DNA from: Sphingopyxis sp.
Lineage (GTDB): Bacteria; Pseudomonadota; Alphaproteobacteria; Sphingomonadales; Sphingomonadaceae
Length of the DNA: 64,000 nucleotides
Assembly (NCBI RefSeq): GCF_016704835.1
Contig: NZ_JADIZJ010000002.1
Location: 62,001 to 126,000, forward strand
Direction of reading: 5' to 3'
Part shown: positions 26,882 to 36,043 of the stretch, piece after piece
How positions within the stretch are numbered: position 1 is the first letter of the stretch
Layout of the letters: each line of letters begins with the position of its first letter
The notes under the pieces: generated by a model
Told to the model about the DNA's origin: nothing
Database searches by the model: none
The model's input: the letters and a program-made list of their open reading frames with translations, nothing else
Made by a program: the position numbers and the translations under genes

Positions 26882-26901
26882 TTACTAAACGATTTTACTA
26901 A
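26882..26901. promoter_or_regulatory. candidate MarR operator: TTACTAA direct repeat
   Basis: TTACTAA occurs at 26882-26888 and again at 26895-26901, a 13-bp period, in the divergent promoter region between marR and emrA. MarR proteins usually bind palindromes, so this may be one half-site pair or a promoter element; the call is tentative. Confidence 0.35.
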
Positions 26902-26971
26902 CTGGATGGAACGGTCTACGCCACGCCATGAAGCGACTTAGCACATGTCCAAAATCCTTCGAAAGAGGCAG

Positions 26972-28099
26972 ATGACCGACGAACCAAATGAGCGGGAACA
27001 GGATCGCGCGCCCGCATCCAGCCTGAAATCGCAACCCAAATTTCGCCTCATCCTCATCATAGCCATCACTGCTGCGCTGATTGCAGGTGGTTGGTGGTAT
27101 TACAGGCATGTCACCTATGGGCAGTACATGCAGTCGACCGACAACGCCTATGTCGCGGCCGACAGCGTTGTGGTTTCATCAAAAGTGGCCGGATACGTGG
27201 ACGCGGTGCTCGTCTCTGAGAACGGGTGGGTCAGTCCCGGCGAGGCGCTCGTGCAACTGGATGTGCGAGATTATAGAGCCCAGGCGCAACAGGCGCGTGC
27301 GCAGATTGCGGCGACGCTGGCCGGCGCCGACACAATCCGCTCGCAAGTAACCGAACAGGACTCAGCGATTCGACAGGCGCGGGCCCAACTCGCCGCCAAG
27401 CGCGCGGCGCTCGACCTCGCCAATGAGCAGGTAGCGAGGTATCGCCCCCTCGCCGCGACCGGTGCGGAGCCGCGAGAAAAGCTTCAACAATATGAGACAC
27501 AGGCGCAGCAAGCGCACGCCGACTTTGTTGCTGCCCAGGCAGCAGTCTCTGCCGCCAACGGTCGGAGGGCCACCTTGTTCAAACAGATCGACCAGACCGA
27601 AGCCCAAGCTGACGCGGCCCGCGCGCAGCTGGAAGCGGCCGACCTAGATGTCACATCGACTCTGCTGCGAGCCAGCAAGGGAGGTCGCGTTGGCGATCTA
27701 ACAGTAAGGGTCGGCCAATTCGTTCAGCCCGGCCAGCGATTGATGACGGTGGTTCCGGTAAACGAAATCTACGTCATCGCTAATTTCAAGGAGACGCAGG
27801 TCGGCCTTTTGCGGGCGGGGCAACCGGTCAAGCTCGAGGTCGACGCACTTCCCGACTTTGAGATTGCCGGACGCGTTGAGAGCATCTCCCCCGGAACCGG
27901 AGCAGAATTTTCAATCCTGCCGCCCGAAAACGCCACAGGGAATTTCACCAAGATTGTTCAGCGGATAACGGTTCGTATCGCGATAATAGCCTCGCCCAAA
28001 GTGCGTCGTCTGCTCGTCCCGGGCATGTCGGTTGTGGCAGTTGTCGACACGCGAAATGCTGCCGGAGAGCTGAAAGAGATCTCGAGTACCGACAAATGA
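26972..28099 (+). CDS. emrA: EmrA-like membrane fusion protein (HlyD family)
   Basis: 375-aa periplasmic adaptor linking an inner-membrane exporter to an outer-membrane channel. One N-terminal membrane helix (about residues 25-45), biotinyl-lipoyl half QSTDNAYVAADSVVVSSKVAG, a long Ala/Gln-rich coiled coil (QARAQIAATLAG to AARAQLEAADLD) and the beta-barrel YVIANFKETQVGLLRAGQP. Start at 26972 has GAAAGAGGCAG directly upstream; ATG at 26945 is an alternative. Overlaps the MFS gene by ATGA. Confidence 0.9.
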   Translation: MTDEPNEREQDRAPASSLKSQPKFRLILIIAITAALIAGGWWYYRHVTYGQYMQSTDNAYVAADSVVVSSKVAGYVDAVLVSENGWVSPGEALVQLDVRDYRAQAQQARAQIAATLAGADTIRSQVTEQDSAIRQARAQLAAKRAALDLANEQVARYRPLAATGAEPREKLQQYETQAQQAHADFVAAQAAVSAANGRRATLFKQIDQTEAQADAARAQLEAADLDVTSTLLRASKGGRVGDLTVRVGQFVQPGQRLMTVVPVNEIYVIANFKETQVGLLRAGQPVKLEVDALPDFEIAGRVESISPGTGAEFSILPPENATGNFTKIVQRITVRIAIIASPKVRRLLVPGMSVVAVVDTRNAAGELKEISSTDK

Positions 28100-29667
28100 C
28101 CGCCGAGTTGGCATCGAACAGCGCCTCTGGTACTCCGACTGCAGACAGGCGGAATGCCGATATCACCGCGTGGATAGCGGTCGCAGCGGGCGCACTTGGC
28201 GCCATGCTCGCAACACTCGATATCTCTATCGTCAATTCCGCGCTTCCGGTGATCCAGGGCGAAATCGGAGCCAGCGGCACCGAGGGAACCTGGATTGCCA
28301 CCGCATTTCTCGTAGCCGAAATCGTGGTAATTCCGCTTAGCGCCTGGCTTGAACGCCTTTTTGGACTGCGAAATCTGCTCATCATTGCGGTTTCCGCGTT
28401 CACCGGCTTTTCAATTCTTTGCGGTATGGCGACCGACCTCACGACCATGATCATCGGTCGCACGGGTCAGGGTTTCATGGGTGGTGCGCTGATACCGACT
28501 GCGATGACCATCGTGGCGAAAAGATTGCCGCCCCATCAACAGCCGATCGGCATGGCGCTGTTCGGCATGACAGTGATTCTGGGTCCGGTCATGGGGCCGC
28601 TGATCGGTGGCTGGCTGACCGAAAATTTGAGCTGGCACTATGCCTTCTTTGTCAATGTTCCAATCTGCGCTGTGCTGCTGCTGCTGCTATTCGTCGGGCT
28701 TCCTCACGAAGAGCCGAAGTGGGAGTATCTGACCGATGCTGATTGGGCGGGCATTGCCGGCCTGATTCTGGGGTTGGGCGCTTTGACTGTGTTGCTTGAG
28801 GAGGGGCATCGCGAGGAATGGTTTGAATCCGCTCTTATTCGCTGGCTGGCCCTCATTGCCGTCATCGGTTTCGCTTCACTGATCTACGGGCAGCTGAATG
28901 CGTCCAAGCCCGTCCTGAAACTCCGCCTCCTTCTCAATCGCCAATTCGGAAGCGTTGCGGTGATGGCTCTCGCCTTGGGAATGGTGATGTATGGTTCGAC
29001 CTACGTCATTCCCCAATTTCTTGCGATCATATCGGATTATAACGCTTTTCAAACCGGGCTCGTTATATTTTGGATGGGTATTCCGGCCTTTGTGCTTATG
29101 CCGATCCTGCCCTTAATGATCCGTAGGCTCCACATCCGCATTGCCGTCGGAGTCGCAATGCTTCTGCTGGCGGCCAGCTGTTTCGTCAGCATAAGCCTCA
29201 CCGCGGAATCCGGGGGCGCCGTATTCATCGAAAGCCAGCTTATTCGGGGTGTTGGCATGATTCTGTCCATGATGTTCCTGAACCAGGCTACCGTAGCCTC
29301 AGTGGCAAATACAGATGCTGGCGATGCCTCCGGTATTTTTAACGCCGCTCGAAATCTCGGAGGATCTTTCGCTTTGGCCGGACTGGCTTCGTTTCAGGAC
29401 CAGCGGATCTGGCACCATAGCCGGCGCATGGAAGAGACGCTGAATGCCAACAGTGTTTCGCTCCAGATTTATCTTGATGAACTCGCGAAAAGCTTCGGCG
29501 GGATGGAGGGTGCCATGTCGATGCTAGGCCGGACCATCCAGCGGGACGCGTTCGTAATGACCTACAATGATGTGTTCTTGGCGATGGGCGTCCTAACCTT
29601 GATGACCGTTCCTTTGGTCATCTTTTTGAAGCCGCTTCCCAGGAATGTTTCCCTTTCGATGCACTGA
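28096..29667 (+). CDS. emrB: EmrB/QacA-type MFS drug exporter (DHA2, 14 TM)
   Basis: 523-aa drug:proton antiporter. DHA2 motif C-like and A-like elements: LATLDISIVNSALPVIQGEIG, GTWIATAFLVAEIVVIPLSAWL, GRTGQGFMGGALIPTAMTI and GPVMGPLIGGWLTENLSWHYAFFVNVP. Fourteen hydrophobic segments can be counted. Translationally coupled to emrA (ATGA) and followed by the outer-membrane factor gene 7 bp on, giving a complete tripartite pump for hydrophobic compounds. Nearness to the catabolic island suggests a role against toxic substrates or intermediates. Confidence 0.93.
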   Translation: MTAELASNSASGTPTADRRNADITAWIAVAAGALGAMLATLDISIVNSALPVIQGEIGASGTEGTWIATAFLVAEIVVIPLSAWLERLFGLRNLLIIAVSAFTGFSILCGMATDLTTMIIGRTGQGFMGGALIPTAMTIVAKRLPPHQQPIGMALFGMTVILGPVMGPLIGGWLTENLSWHYAFFVNVPICAVLLLLLFVGLPHEEPKWEYLTDADWAGIAGLILGLGALTVLLEEGHREEWFESALIRWLALIAVIGFASLIYGQLNASKPVLKLRLLLNRQFGSVAVMALALGMVMYGSTYVIPQFLAIISDYNAFQTGLVIFWMGIPAFVLMPILPLMIRRLHIRIAVGVAMLLLAASCFVSISLTAESGGAVFIESQLIRGVGMILSMMFLNQATVASVANTDAGDASGIFNAARNLGGSFALAGLASFQDQRIWHHSRRMEETLNANSVSLQIYLDELAKSFGGMEGAMSMLGRTIQRDAFVMTYNDVFLAMGVLTLMTVPLVIFLKPLPRNVSLSMH

Positions 29668-29674
29668 GCCTGAT

Positions 29675-31138
29675 ATGATAAAAAAATCTGTAATATCGCT
29701 TCTCGCCTCGTTTCTGCTGGCCGGTTGTGTCGCGGGCCCAGACTACGCCGGGCCTCCAGAAGTATTCTCGGCGAACCGAAATGACGGCTTTGTCCGTGCC
29801 GGCGGTAACGTCAGCGATGCCGAGCCCGAGCTGGCAGATTGGTGGCTCCTTTTGAACGATCCGGAATTGAACAGGCTTATCGAGGCCGCGTTATCGGACA
29901 ATCCTTCGCTTCAGGCTGCGCAAGCGCGGATCGCGCAGGCGCGGGCATCCGTGAGACAGGAGAAGGCCGGAAGATTTCCGACGCTTGGAACCCAGGCGAC
30001 GGCTATTCAGGGCCGCTTGCCGGGCCTTGATATTCAGAACAGTGCCCCGCCTTCGGCGAGCGCGCCTGTTAGTCCGCAGGGACAGGCGGATGATAGCCTC
30101 AGTGTCTACAATCTCGGGCTCAACGCTAACTGGGAGCTGGATTTCGCAGGAGGAACGCAGCGACGGATCGAGGCCGGCAACGCTCAGGCAGCGGCAGCGG
30201 TTGCCAATGTGGAGGATGCCAAGGTCCAGCTGACCGCCGAAGTCGCCAATGCCTATGTCAACCTGCGCGAGGCCCAGTTTCGAGCCAAAGCGTACCGAAC
30301 CGAGTGCGAGTTGCAGCATCAAATCCTCTCGCTAACCTATCAACGGTATCAGCAAGGCGTTTTGCCCCTGTTCCCTCTCGGCAATGCAAATGCCGAGCTC
30401 GAGTTGCTCAAGTCTCAGCTCGCCGAGGCCGAAGCTGACACGGCGGTATTGCTCGATGCGCTTGCCATTTTAGCTGGGCAGATCCCAGGGACAACGGACG
30501 AAGCGCTGAAACAGATCTTCGATGTTCCCCTCCCGCCGGAACAGGTCGCGGTGGGCGACCCCTCAAACCTTGTCGCACGTCGGCCCGACATCCGCGCGGC
30601 CGAACGCAGCCTGGCGGCAGCAACGGCTCGGATCGGTGTTGCGGAGGCTGCACGATTTCCGAAGCTGTCATTCATGGGAATCTTGGGACTTGGCGGAACG
30701 TCGCCAGACGATCTCTTTGATGTGAGCAACCCGTCAATTCTCGCTATTCCGCAGCTGCAGTGGAACTTCCTCGATTTCGGAAGGGTCGATGCCTCGGTCG
30801 ATCAGGCGAGCGCCGCCCGTGCCGAGGCGGTTGCCAACTATCGACAGACAGTGCTTTCTGCACTTCAGGACGCCGAGCGCGCGTTGTCGCGCTTTGGCCA
30901 GCAGCGCTCTGCCCTGGTGGCGTTCGCGCAGATCAAGTCCCAGGCAGATGGCGCAGCCGATCTTGATCGACAACGATTTGCCGGCGGAGTGATCTCGCGC
31001 GCTGACCTAAATCGCACGCTTCGCAAACAGGAGCAGGCGGCAACCGACCTCGTCCGGGGAAAGGCGGCGCTCACGCTGTCATGGATCGCCCTGCAAAAAT
31101 CACTCGGCCTGGGATGGCAAATGCAAGCAAAGATTTAA
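29675..31138 (+). CDS. outer-membrane efflux lipoprotein, NodT/OprM family (TolC-like)
   Basis: 487-aa lipoprotein channel. Lipobox LLAGCVAGPDY, typical NodT opening FLLAGCVAGPDYAGP, two OEP repeats with long helices (NPSLQAAQARIAQARASVRQ and AARRPDIRAAERSLAAATAR-like) and DFGRVDASVDQASAARAEA in the second repeat. ATG at 29675 gives a normal leader; the frame overlapping emrB from 29645 is not supported. Third gene of the efflux operon. Confidence 0.9.
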   Translation: MIKKSVISLLASFLLAGCVAGPDYAGPPEVFSANRNDGFVRAGGNVSDAEPELADWWLLLNDPELNRLIEAALSDNPSLQAAQARIAQARASVRQEKAGRFPTLGTQATAIQGRLPGLDIQNSAPPSASAPVSPQGQADDSLSVYNLGLNANWELDFAGGTQRRIEAGNAQAAAAVANVEDAKVQLTAEVANAYVNLREAQFRAKAYRTECELQHQILSLTYQRYQQGVLPLFPLGNANAELELLKSQLAEAEADTAVLLDALAILAGQIPGTTDEALKQIFDVPLPPEQVAVGDPSNLVARRPDIRAAERSLAAATARIGVAEAARFPKLSFMGILGLGGTSPDDLFDVSNPSILAIPQLQWNFLDFGRVDASVDQASAARAEAVANYRQTVLSALQDAERALSRFGQQRSALVAFAQIKSQADGAADLDRQRFAGGVISRADLNRTLRKQEQAATDLVRGKAALTLSWIALQKSLGLGWQMQAKI

Positions 31139-31493
31139 TGTCACCTACGAGTGTTGTTAATATAAACTCCAAGGTGCGATATCGGTTCAGAAAGAATCTC
31201 ATAGGGATTTCACCTGACAATTTTATCTAACCTTAGCAAGAGTATCCTGTGCTTATTCAAACGATCTGTCGGCCGATTTGTGCGCAGCATACTCCTTGCA
31301 AGCGACCTGATATAACGCTACGCTGACGTCTACATAATGTCATTGAGGCAAGGCGCGATGTGTGGATCGGCATGGTTAAATGTGTGGGGTCAGTGGTCCC
31401 GCTTGCTGGCATGATCCGCTCGACGACGGGCTATGGGAGAGGAAGTTGCCACGGGCGATCCGCTCTCCCGACACCGGTTGGAGACTTGCTGCG
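31139..31493. other. intergenic region upstream of the mlaE remnant
   Basis: About 355 bp, AT-richer than its surroundings, with no recognisable gene, tRNA or terminator. It probably contains the former mlaE promoter. Confidence 0.45.
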
Positions 31494-31934
31494 ATGAATG
31501 CGCGCACAGCACCGAACATCTTCGTTCGCGAAGGAGATGGCATTTCAACGTTGGTCGTTGAAGGTGACTGGACAGCGATTTCGATCGCAGGCCTTTCCGG
31601 GCATGTTCTGAGTCCCTCGAACCTCTCCTTCTCAAGCGACTTCGGAAACCTGGGAAGGATAGACAGCGCAGGCGCGCTCGCCATCCTGACTCTCGCACCC
31701 AATGCGGCATTTACCGCAGACCTGCCCGCCAATCTTGCTGATCTGTTCGCGCTGGTGGGCTCGGCCATGGCCGACCGCGATGTCCCGTCTATCAAAACTC
31801 CCCCATTTCACGTGCGTCTTGGCCAAAAAGTTTATCGAGCTGTCCAGGAAATCGGCGCAAGCGCTCGATTTCTCGGGCAACTTGAGGTGGCGCTCATGAA
31901 ATCTCTTGCACATCCCAAAATGACCGGCCCCCAC
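31494..31934 (+). pseudogene. truncated MlaE-type permease: N-terminal STAS-like part only
   Basis: ATG at 31494 opens a frame resembling the cytoplasmic N-terminal STAS-like domain that precedes MlaE permeases: VVEGDWTAISIAGL, LGRIDSAGALAIL, then VGQKVYRAVQEIGASARFL-like text. The membrane-spanning permease domain that should follow is absent: the frame enters the end of an IS3 element at 31935 and stops at 31956-31958. No continuation of mlaE is visible beyond the IS (33175 onward), so part of the gene was deleted as well as interrupted. Confidence 0.75.
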
Positions 31935-31954
31935 CGAGTGGTCCGCGTGGACTG

Positions 31955-32860
31955 TTAGTGCATTGACGCCTCCATCGCCAGTGTTGGCCGTAGGTGGAGC
32001 GAAGCGGAACCGGAGGGCGACACTGGCGATGGAACGGCCTCCGGCGCGGGTGGCCGATATCCCAGCGAGCTGTGCGGCCGGACGGTGTTGTAATGGCGCC
32101 GCCAAGCTTCGATCAGGATCTGGGCCTCGGTTAGTGAGTAGAAGATCTCGCCATTGAGCAGTTCATCGCGCAGCGACCCGTTGAAGCTCTCGCAGTATCC
32201 ATTCTCCCATGGCGATCCGGGGGCGATGTAGAGCGTCTTCACGCCGACCTTCGCCAGCCATTCCTGCACCGCCGTCGCGATAAATTCCGGGCCATTGTCG
32301 GACCGGATATGCGCGGGCGGACCGCGCGTGACGAACAGTTCGGCCAGCACCGCCAGCACATCGTCGCTCTTCAGCTTACGCGCCACGGGCAACGCCATGC
32401 ACTCCCGGCTCGCCTCGTCGATGATCGACAGGATGCGGTATTTGCGACCATCGTGGGTGCGACCCTCGACGAAGTCATAGGACCAGACGTGCCCGGGATA
32501 TTCCGGCCGAAGCCGGATGCACGATCCGTCGTTCAACCAGAGCCGCCCGCGCTTCGGCTGCCTTTGCGGCACCTTGAGCCCCTCGCGTCGCCAGATGCGC
32601 TCGACCCGCTTGCGGTTCACATGCCAACCGGCATCGCGCAGCAATGCCGTCACCCGGCGATAGCCATAACGACCATATTGCCGCGCCAGCGCAATGATAT
32701 CCTCGGTGAGAGCCGCTTCGTCATCCGCCCCGCAAGGCGCCTTGCGCTGTGTCGATCGATGTTGCCCGAGCACGCGGCAGAGCCGTCGCTCGGACACCGG
32801 CATCATCGTTCTGATGTGATCGATACAGCGCCTTCGGCGCGCGGGGCTCAGAAGTTTCCC
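31955..32860 (-). CDS. IS3-family transposase OrfB (expressed as OrfAB by -1 frameshift)
   Basis: Catalytic DDE half. After the shift site the frame reads KLLSPARRRRCIDH, then helix-turn-helix HMRMMPVSERRLCRVLGQ-like text and the integrase core: VWSYDFVEGRTHDG (first Asp), HIRSDNGPEF (second Asp) and SPWENGYCESFNGSLRDELL (Glu). Catalytic triad complete; C-terminus RRHYNTVRPHSSLGYRPPAPE. No independent ribosome site for OrfB is evident, so synthesis depends on the frameshift. Confidence 0.92.
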   Translation of the reverse strand, partial: GKLLSPARRRRCIDHIRTMMPVSERRLCRVLGQHRSTQRKAPCGADDEAALTEDIIALARQYGRYGYRRVTALLRDAGWHVNRKRVERIWRREGLKVPQRQPKRGRLWLNDGSCIRLRPEYPGHVWSYDFVEGRTHDGRKYRILSIIDEASRECMALPVARKLKSDDVLAVLAELFVTRGPPAHIRSDNGPEFIATAVQEWLAKVGVKTLYIAPGSPWENGYCESFNGSLRDELLNGEIFYSLTEAQILIEAWRRHYNTVRPHSSLGYRPPAPEAVPSPVSPSGSASLHLRPTLAMEASMH

Positions 32861-33126
32861 CGGGCAGCTTCCTGCAGGATCAGCTTGTCGAGCGTCAGGT
32901 CCGAGATCGCGCGTCGAAGCCGCACATTCTCCTTCTCCAGATCCTTCATCCGGCGCGCCTGGTCGGTCTTCAGGCCGCCATATTCCTTGCGCCACCGATA
33001 ATAGGTCTGCTCGCTGACAGCGATCCGGCGACACGCCTCCGCGGTCGTCGCGCCCTGCGCCAGCACAACCTCCGCTTCACGCAGCTTGCCGATAATCTCT
33101 TCCGGGCGATGCTTCTTGCTCGGCAT
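32848..33126 (-). CDS. IS3-family transposase OrfA
   Basis: 92-aa DNA-binding half of the IS3 transposase: MPSKKHRPEEIIGKLREAEV, helix-turn-helix ATTAEACRRIAVSEQTYYRW and leucine-zipper tail MKDLEKENVRLRRAISDLTL. A canonical -1 slippery heptamer, G GGA AAC, lies at 32860-32854 (minus strand) three codons before the OrfA stop, so an OrfAB fusion is made by programmed frameshifting. Confidence 0.92.
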   Translation of the reverse strand: MPSKKHRPEEIIGKLREAEVVLAQGATTAEACRRIAVSEQTYYRWRKEYGGLKTDQARRMKDLEKENVRLRRAISDLTLDKLILQEAARGNF

Positions 33127-33215
33127 TCCATGTCTCCTTCGTAATCCAAAATATCATCAATTTTGGACCACTCAGAAGGGGCAGATCAGTGGACAGCAAG
33201 TCTTTTTATAAGCGC

Positions 33216-34424
33216 TTACCATGCGCGATCACGCGCCATATTCGCCAAACGAATGATCGCCGCCAGATGATCGTTCCAACTCTTCATTGCTTCGCGCTTC
33301 TCGTCCTTCCAGTCGTGGCGCTGGTAGATACCGGCGACGCCCGCGCGGGAACCTCCGACGTGATTGAGCACAGCTTCGGTCACTTCAAATCGAACGCCTA
33401 GCCGTTGAAACCCGGTTGCAAGAGTTCGTCTCAAGTCATGCAGTCGCCAGTCCGGTAACGGTTCGCGGCGTCTTGCGACATAAGCAGGTCGAGCTTGATC
33501 TTGCCTTTGCTATATCCGGTGAACCTTCCGCCCTGGAGGTCGTGAACATCCTGCCGCTACGCGGCCAGATAGCCGACCCGGCAACCTCGTCGAGGATCGC
33601 AACTGCAAGTTCGTTGAGCGGAATTCGGTTGGGCTCGCCATTCTTTGCCCGTTCGCCGGGCAGGGTCCAGGGAGATCTTTACGGTTGAGTTCCCTCCGCG
33701 ACGACCTCTCTCGTCGCTGACCGGTGACGATCAGAAGGCGGATGATGGGTCCGAAACAGGAATGCGTGTTTGGCGCCGCCATCCAGATGCGGCCAAGCTC
33801 CTCGTCTGAAAGCCAGCGATCGCGAGGTTTGACCGGGGGCGGGGTTTCCAGCCTTCCATCGGACTCCGATCGATATCTCCCCGGCTGACGGCCCAGCGCA
33901 AAGGCGGCGCAAAACAGCGAAGACGTTACGGATATTTGCGATCTGCGCGCGCGGCATGCGGTCGAAGACGGCAACGATGTCGATCGCGTAAGTTGGGAAG
34001 GGCTTTGATCCCAAGACCGGCTTTACATGCAGCTCGAGGCTGCGCTTGACGAGGCGCCTCCAGCCTTCTCCAACGCAGGCCTCAGCGAAGCGATCAGAGT
34101 AATTATCGAAGGCTAGATCGACCGACTCTCGCCGTCGTTGCCGCTCTGCTTCGCCTGGATCGATTCCCTGGGCGATCAGAATAGCCAGTCGCTCCGCTTC
34201 GGCTCTGGCGGTGGCTGGCGTCCATGGCGAGCCATGGCTGCCTATCGTGTAGCGACGCGTCTTAGATTCGCGACCGCCCATTCGGAATTGCAACACGTAA
34301 GACACGGCGCCAGCTTTGGTTCGCTTTGCGCCAAAACCCTTTATGCTATCATCCCAAAGAATGTCATGTTGCCGCTCGAAATGAGAGCATCGACCGACCG
34401 TTTTGTGATCTTTCCGCTTGCCAT
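33216..34424 (-). pseudogene. tyrosine recombinase/integrase, broken by several frameshifts
   Basis: ATG at 34424 (GGGAGACC upstream) begins MASGKITKRSVDAL, the standard DUF4102 arm-binding opening of ICE/phage integrases, but shifts frame within 25 codons; the next frame continues HDILWDDSIKGFGAKR through GSKPFPTYAIDIVAVFDRMP and then shifts again into PRDRWLSDEELGRIW and LLIVTGQRRE (catalytic-domain Arg region). A third piece at 33434-33216 gives the C-terminal box LRRTLATGFQRLGV and GIYQRHDWKDEKREAM with the terminal Tyr. Inactive; probably the integrase of a former integrated element. Confidence 0.85.
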
Positions 34425-34747
34425 AAATTGGTCTCCCAATACGGCGTTTCCAGCAATCACCCGGCAATCACCGTGGCGGAAATTGCCGCGTAATTGGGAA
34501 AAGATAGCATAGGGAGTGGCTATAAAAAACTAGCCTTTTCAACCCTATAGCACTCCTATATACGCCTCCAGCGAAAATACCAGAATTGCGTGGGGTTCGT
34601 TCATTCTCGGAATGAAAGCTAACAGTCTCTTATCGGTCATTTGTTGAAGTCTAAACGGACGTCGTCTTCGCCGCTTATCCTGCCCTGATCGCCGACGAAC
34701 AGGCAAATTCGTGCCGGCAGCTTGCACCCGCTTGAGCAACAAGCTTG
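34425..34747. other. gene-free stretch upstream of the integrase pseudogene
   Basis: About 320 bp in which an integrase normally faces its attachment site or tRNA. I found no tRNA cloverleaf and no obvious direct repeat; several short AT-rich segments only. Confidence 0.4.
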
Positions 34748-35461
34748 CTAAGCAAATCGCCGTTCTTCGCTCAAGTGCAGCGCAACCGGGGGAAGCGCCT
34801 CAAATTCTGGTTTGGCGAAATAAAATCCCTGGACATACCGCACGCCCATCGTTCGCAGTGCGTCGAGTTCCCCGGCAGTCTCAATTCCCTCGGCGATCAC
34901 CGTCACGCCTAGCGAGTCACACATTTTGACGACCGCGTTGACAATCATGCGCCGCGGCATGCTTGTATCCAGTCCCCGGATCAGCTCCATATCGAGCTTG
35001 ATGATGTCCGGCTGGAAGCGGGCCAATAGGTTCAAACCCGCGTGCCCCGCTCCGAAATCGTCCAGCGCGGTTCCGAACCCCATTTGCTGATATGTCGCGA
35101 TTATGTTGGCCACATGGTCAGGATCGACCATTTCCTCATTTTCGGTAAATTCGAAGATCAGGCGGTTGGTCGGGAAATCAACCTTTTTTGCTGCTTTGAG
35201 CGTCACTTGGATGCAAGCCGCAGGCGAATACACGGCATTGGGCAAAAAGTTGATGGAAAGGCGCGCGCCCATCTCAATCAGCCCCGCCGCCGCTGCGGTT
35301 TCGATGGCTTTGACGCGGCACTGCTGGTCGAACGCATAGCGATTGCTGTCCGATACCTGCGAAAGCACGCTCGCCGCGCTTTCTCCCGCCGGTCCGCGAA
35401 CCAGTGCCTCATATGCAAACGGAACGCCATCGAGGACGTCGACAATCGGCTGGAAAGCCAT
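34748..35461 (-). CDS. stand-alone EAL domain protein, c-di-GMP phosphodiesterase
   Basis: 237 aa, a single EAL domain hydrolysing c-di-GMP. Substrate and metal residues are present: YEALVRG (EAL variant), LSINFLPNAVY (Asn), FEFTENE (Glu), LDDFGAGHAGLN (DD), IKLDMELIRG (Lys) and VIAEGIETAGEL (Glu). Catalytically competent by motif. ATG at 35461; the frame upstream (ELAFEFS before it) is open only a short way to a stop. Resembles BLUF- or sensor-linked EAL modules but carries no sensor domain. Confidence 0.87.
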   Translation of the reverse strand: MAFQPIVDVLDGVPFAYEALVRGPAGESAASVLSQVSDSNRYAFDQQCRVKAIETAAAAGLIEMGARLSINFLPNAVYSPAACIQVTLKAAKKVDFPTNRLIFEFTENEEMVDPDHVANIIATYQQMGFGTALDDFGAGHAGLNLLARFQPDIIKLDMELIRGLDTSMPRRMIVNAVVKMCDSLGVTVIAEGIETAGELDALRTMGVRYVQGFYFAKPEFEALPPVALHLSEERRFA

Positions 35462-36043
35462 CGAAAACTCAAACGCGAGTTCGGTACCGTCACGGCCCAG
35501 CGCATGGAGATTTGGAGGACTTTGTCACGCCCTTGCTATTACAGCGAAATCTTAAGAAACCGCTCGTGGTTGCTCCACTGCGACCCATCGATCTTGGGCA
35601 GCTTTGCTCGTCTTCTGGCGACAACCTGCCGGTCCGCCATTCGGCCAAGTCAGGTCCATTTCGATTCTACCTCCATGCTTGCCGATGGGATCAAGGCCGT
35701 GGCGAAGCCCCATAATTGCTCTTCGCGACGCTGGACCGAGTAAGGGGAACTACGGATAGGGTTGTTCCGCGCTCTGGTTCATAAGCGGCTGGATAAATTT
35801 GGCAAATGACCGAGCCGCATTGAAGCACGAAATTGAATGTCCACGGCTGGAGCGGGTATCTCAAAACCCGGACGGGATTCAAATTCAGTGTCCCTGGGCG
35901 TCAGCGTGCGGCTCTGTCCGGGCGATGCTCCGCTCGTCCCGTCGAGCGGAAACCGCCGCTCCCGGTTGATGCATGATCGATCTTGGTGGGTCGGAGGATC
36001 GCGAGATCGCCGTGCATATAACCATCGCATTAAGGAGCGAGAT
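35462..36043. other. intergenic region upstream of the globin gene
   Basis: About 580 bp. Holds the presumed promoter of the globin-AOX operon. I looked for an FNR/DNR box (TTGAT-N4-ATCAA) and did not find a clean one. A tRNA-like stretch near 35855-35900 was examined and rejected. Confidence 0.45.

Larger units (their letters stand above)
31935..33174 (-). mobile_element. IS3-family insertion sequence (about 1.24 kb)
   Basis: Ends share the inverted repeat GAGTGGTCC (31936-31944 and 33173-33165), with TGAGTGGTCC at the orfA end. Two overlapping frames, orfA and orfB, read leftward, as in IS3 elements of the IS407-like group. Flanking trinucleotides (CAC left, GAA right) do not match, so there is no target duplication; with the missing mlaE 3' part this suggests an IS-linked deletion. 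Confidence 0.88.

Noticed and set aside
35855..35900. tRNA-like stretch with a TTCAAAT core
   Set aside because: Arms do not pair as a cloverleaf; the acceptor stem and anticodon stem cannot be formed.
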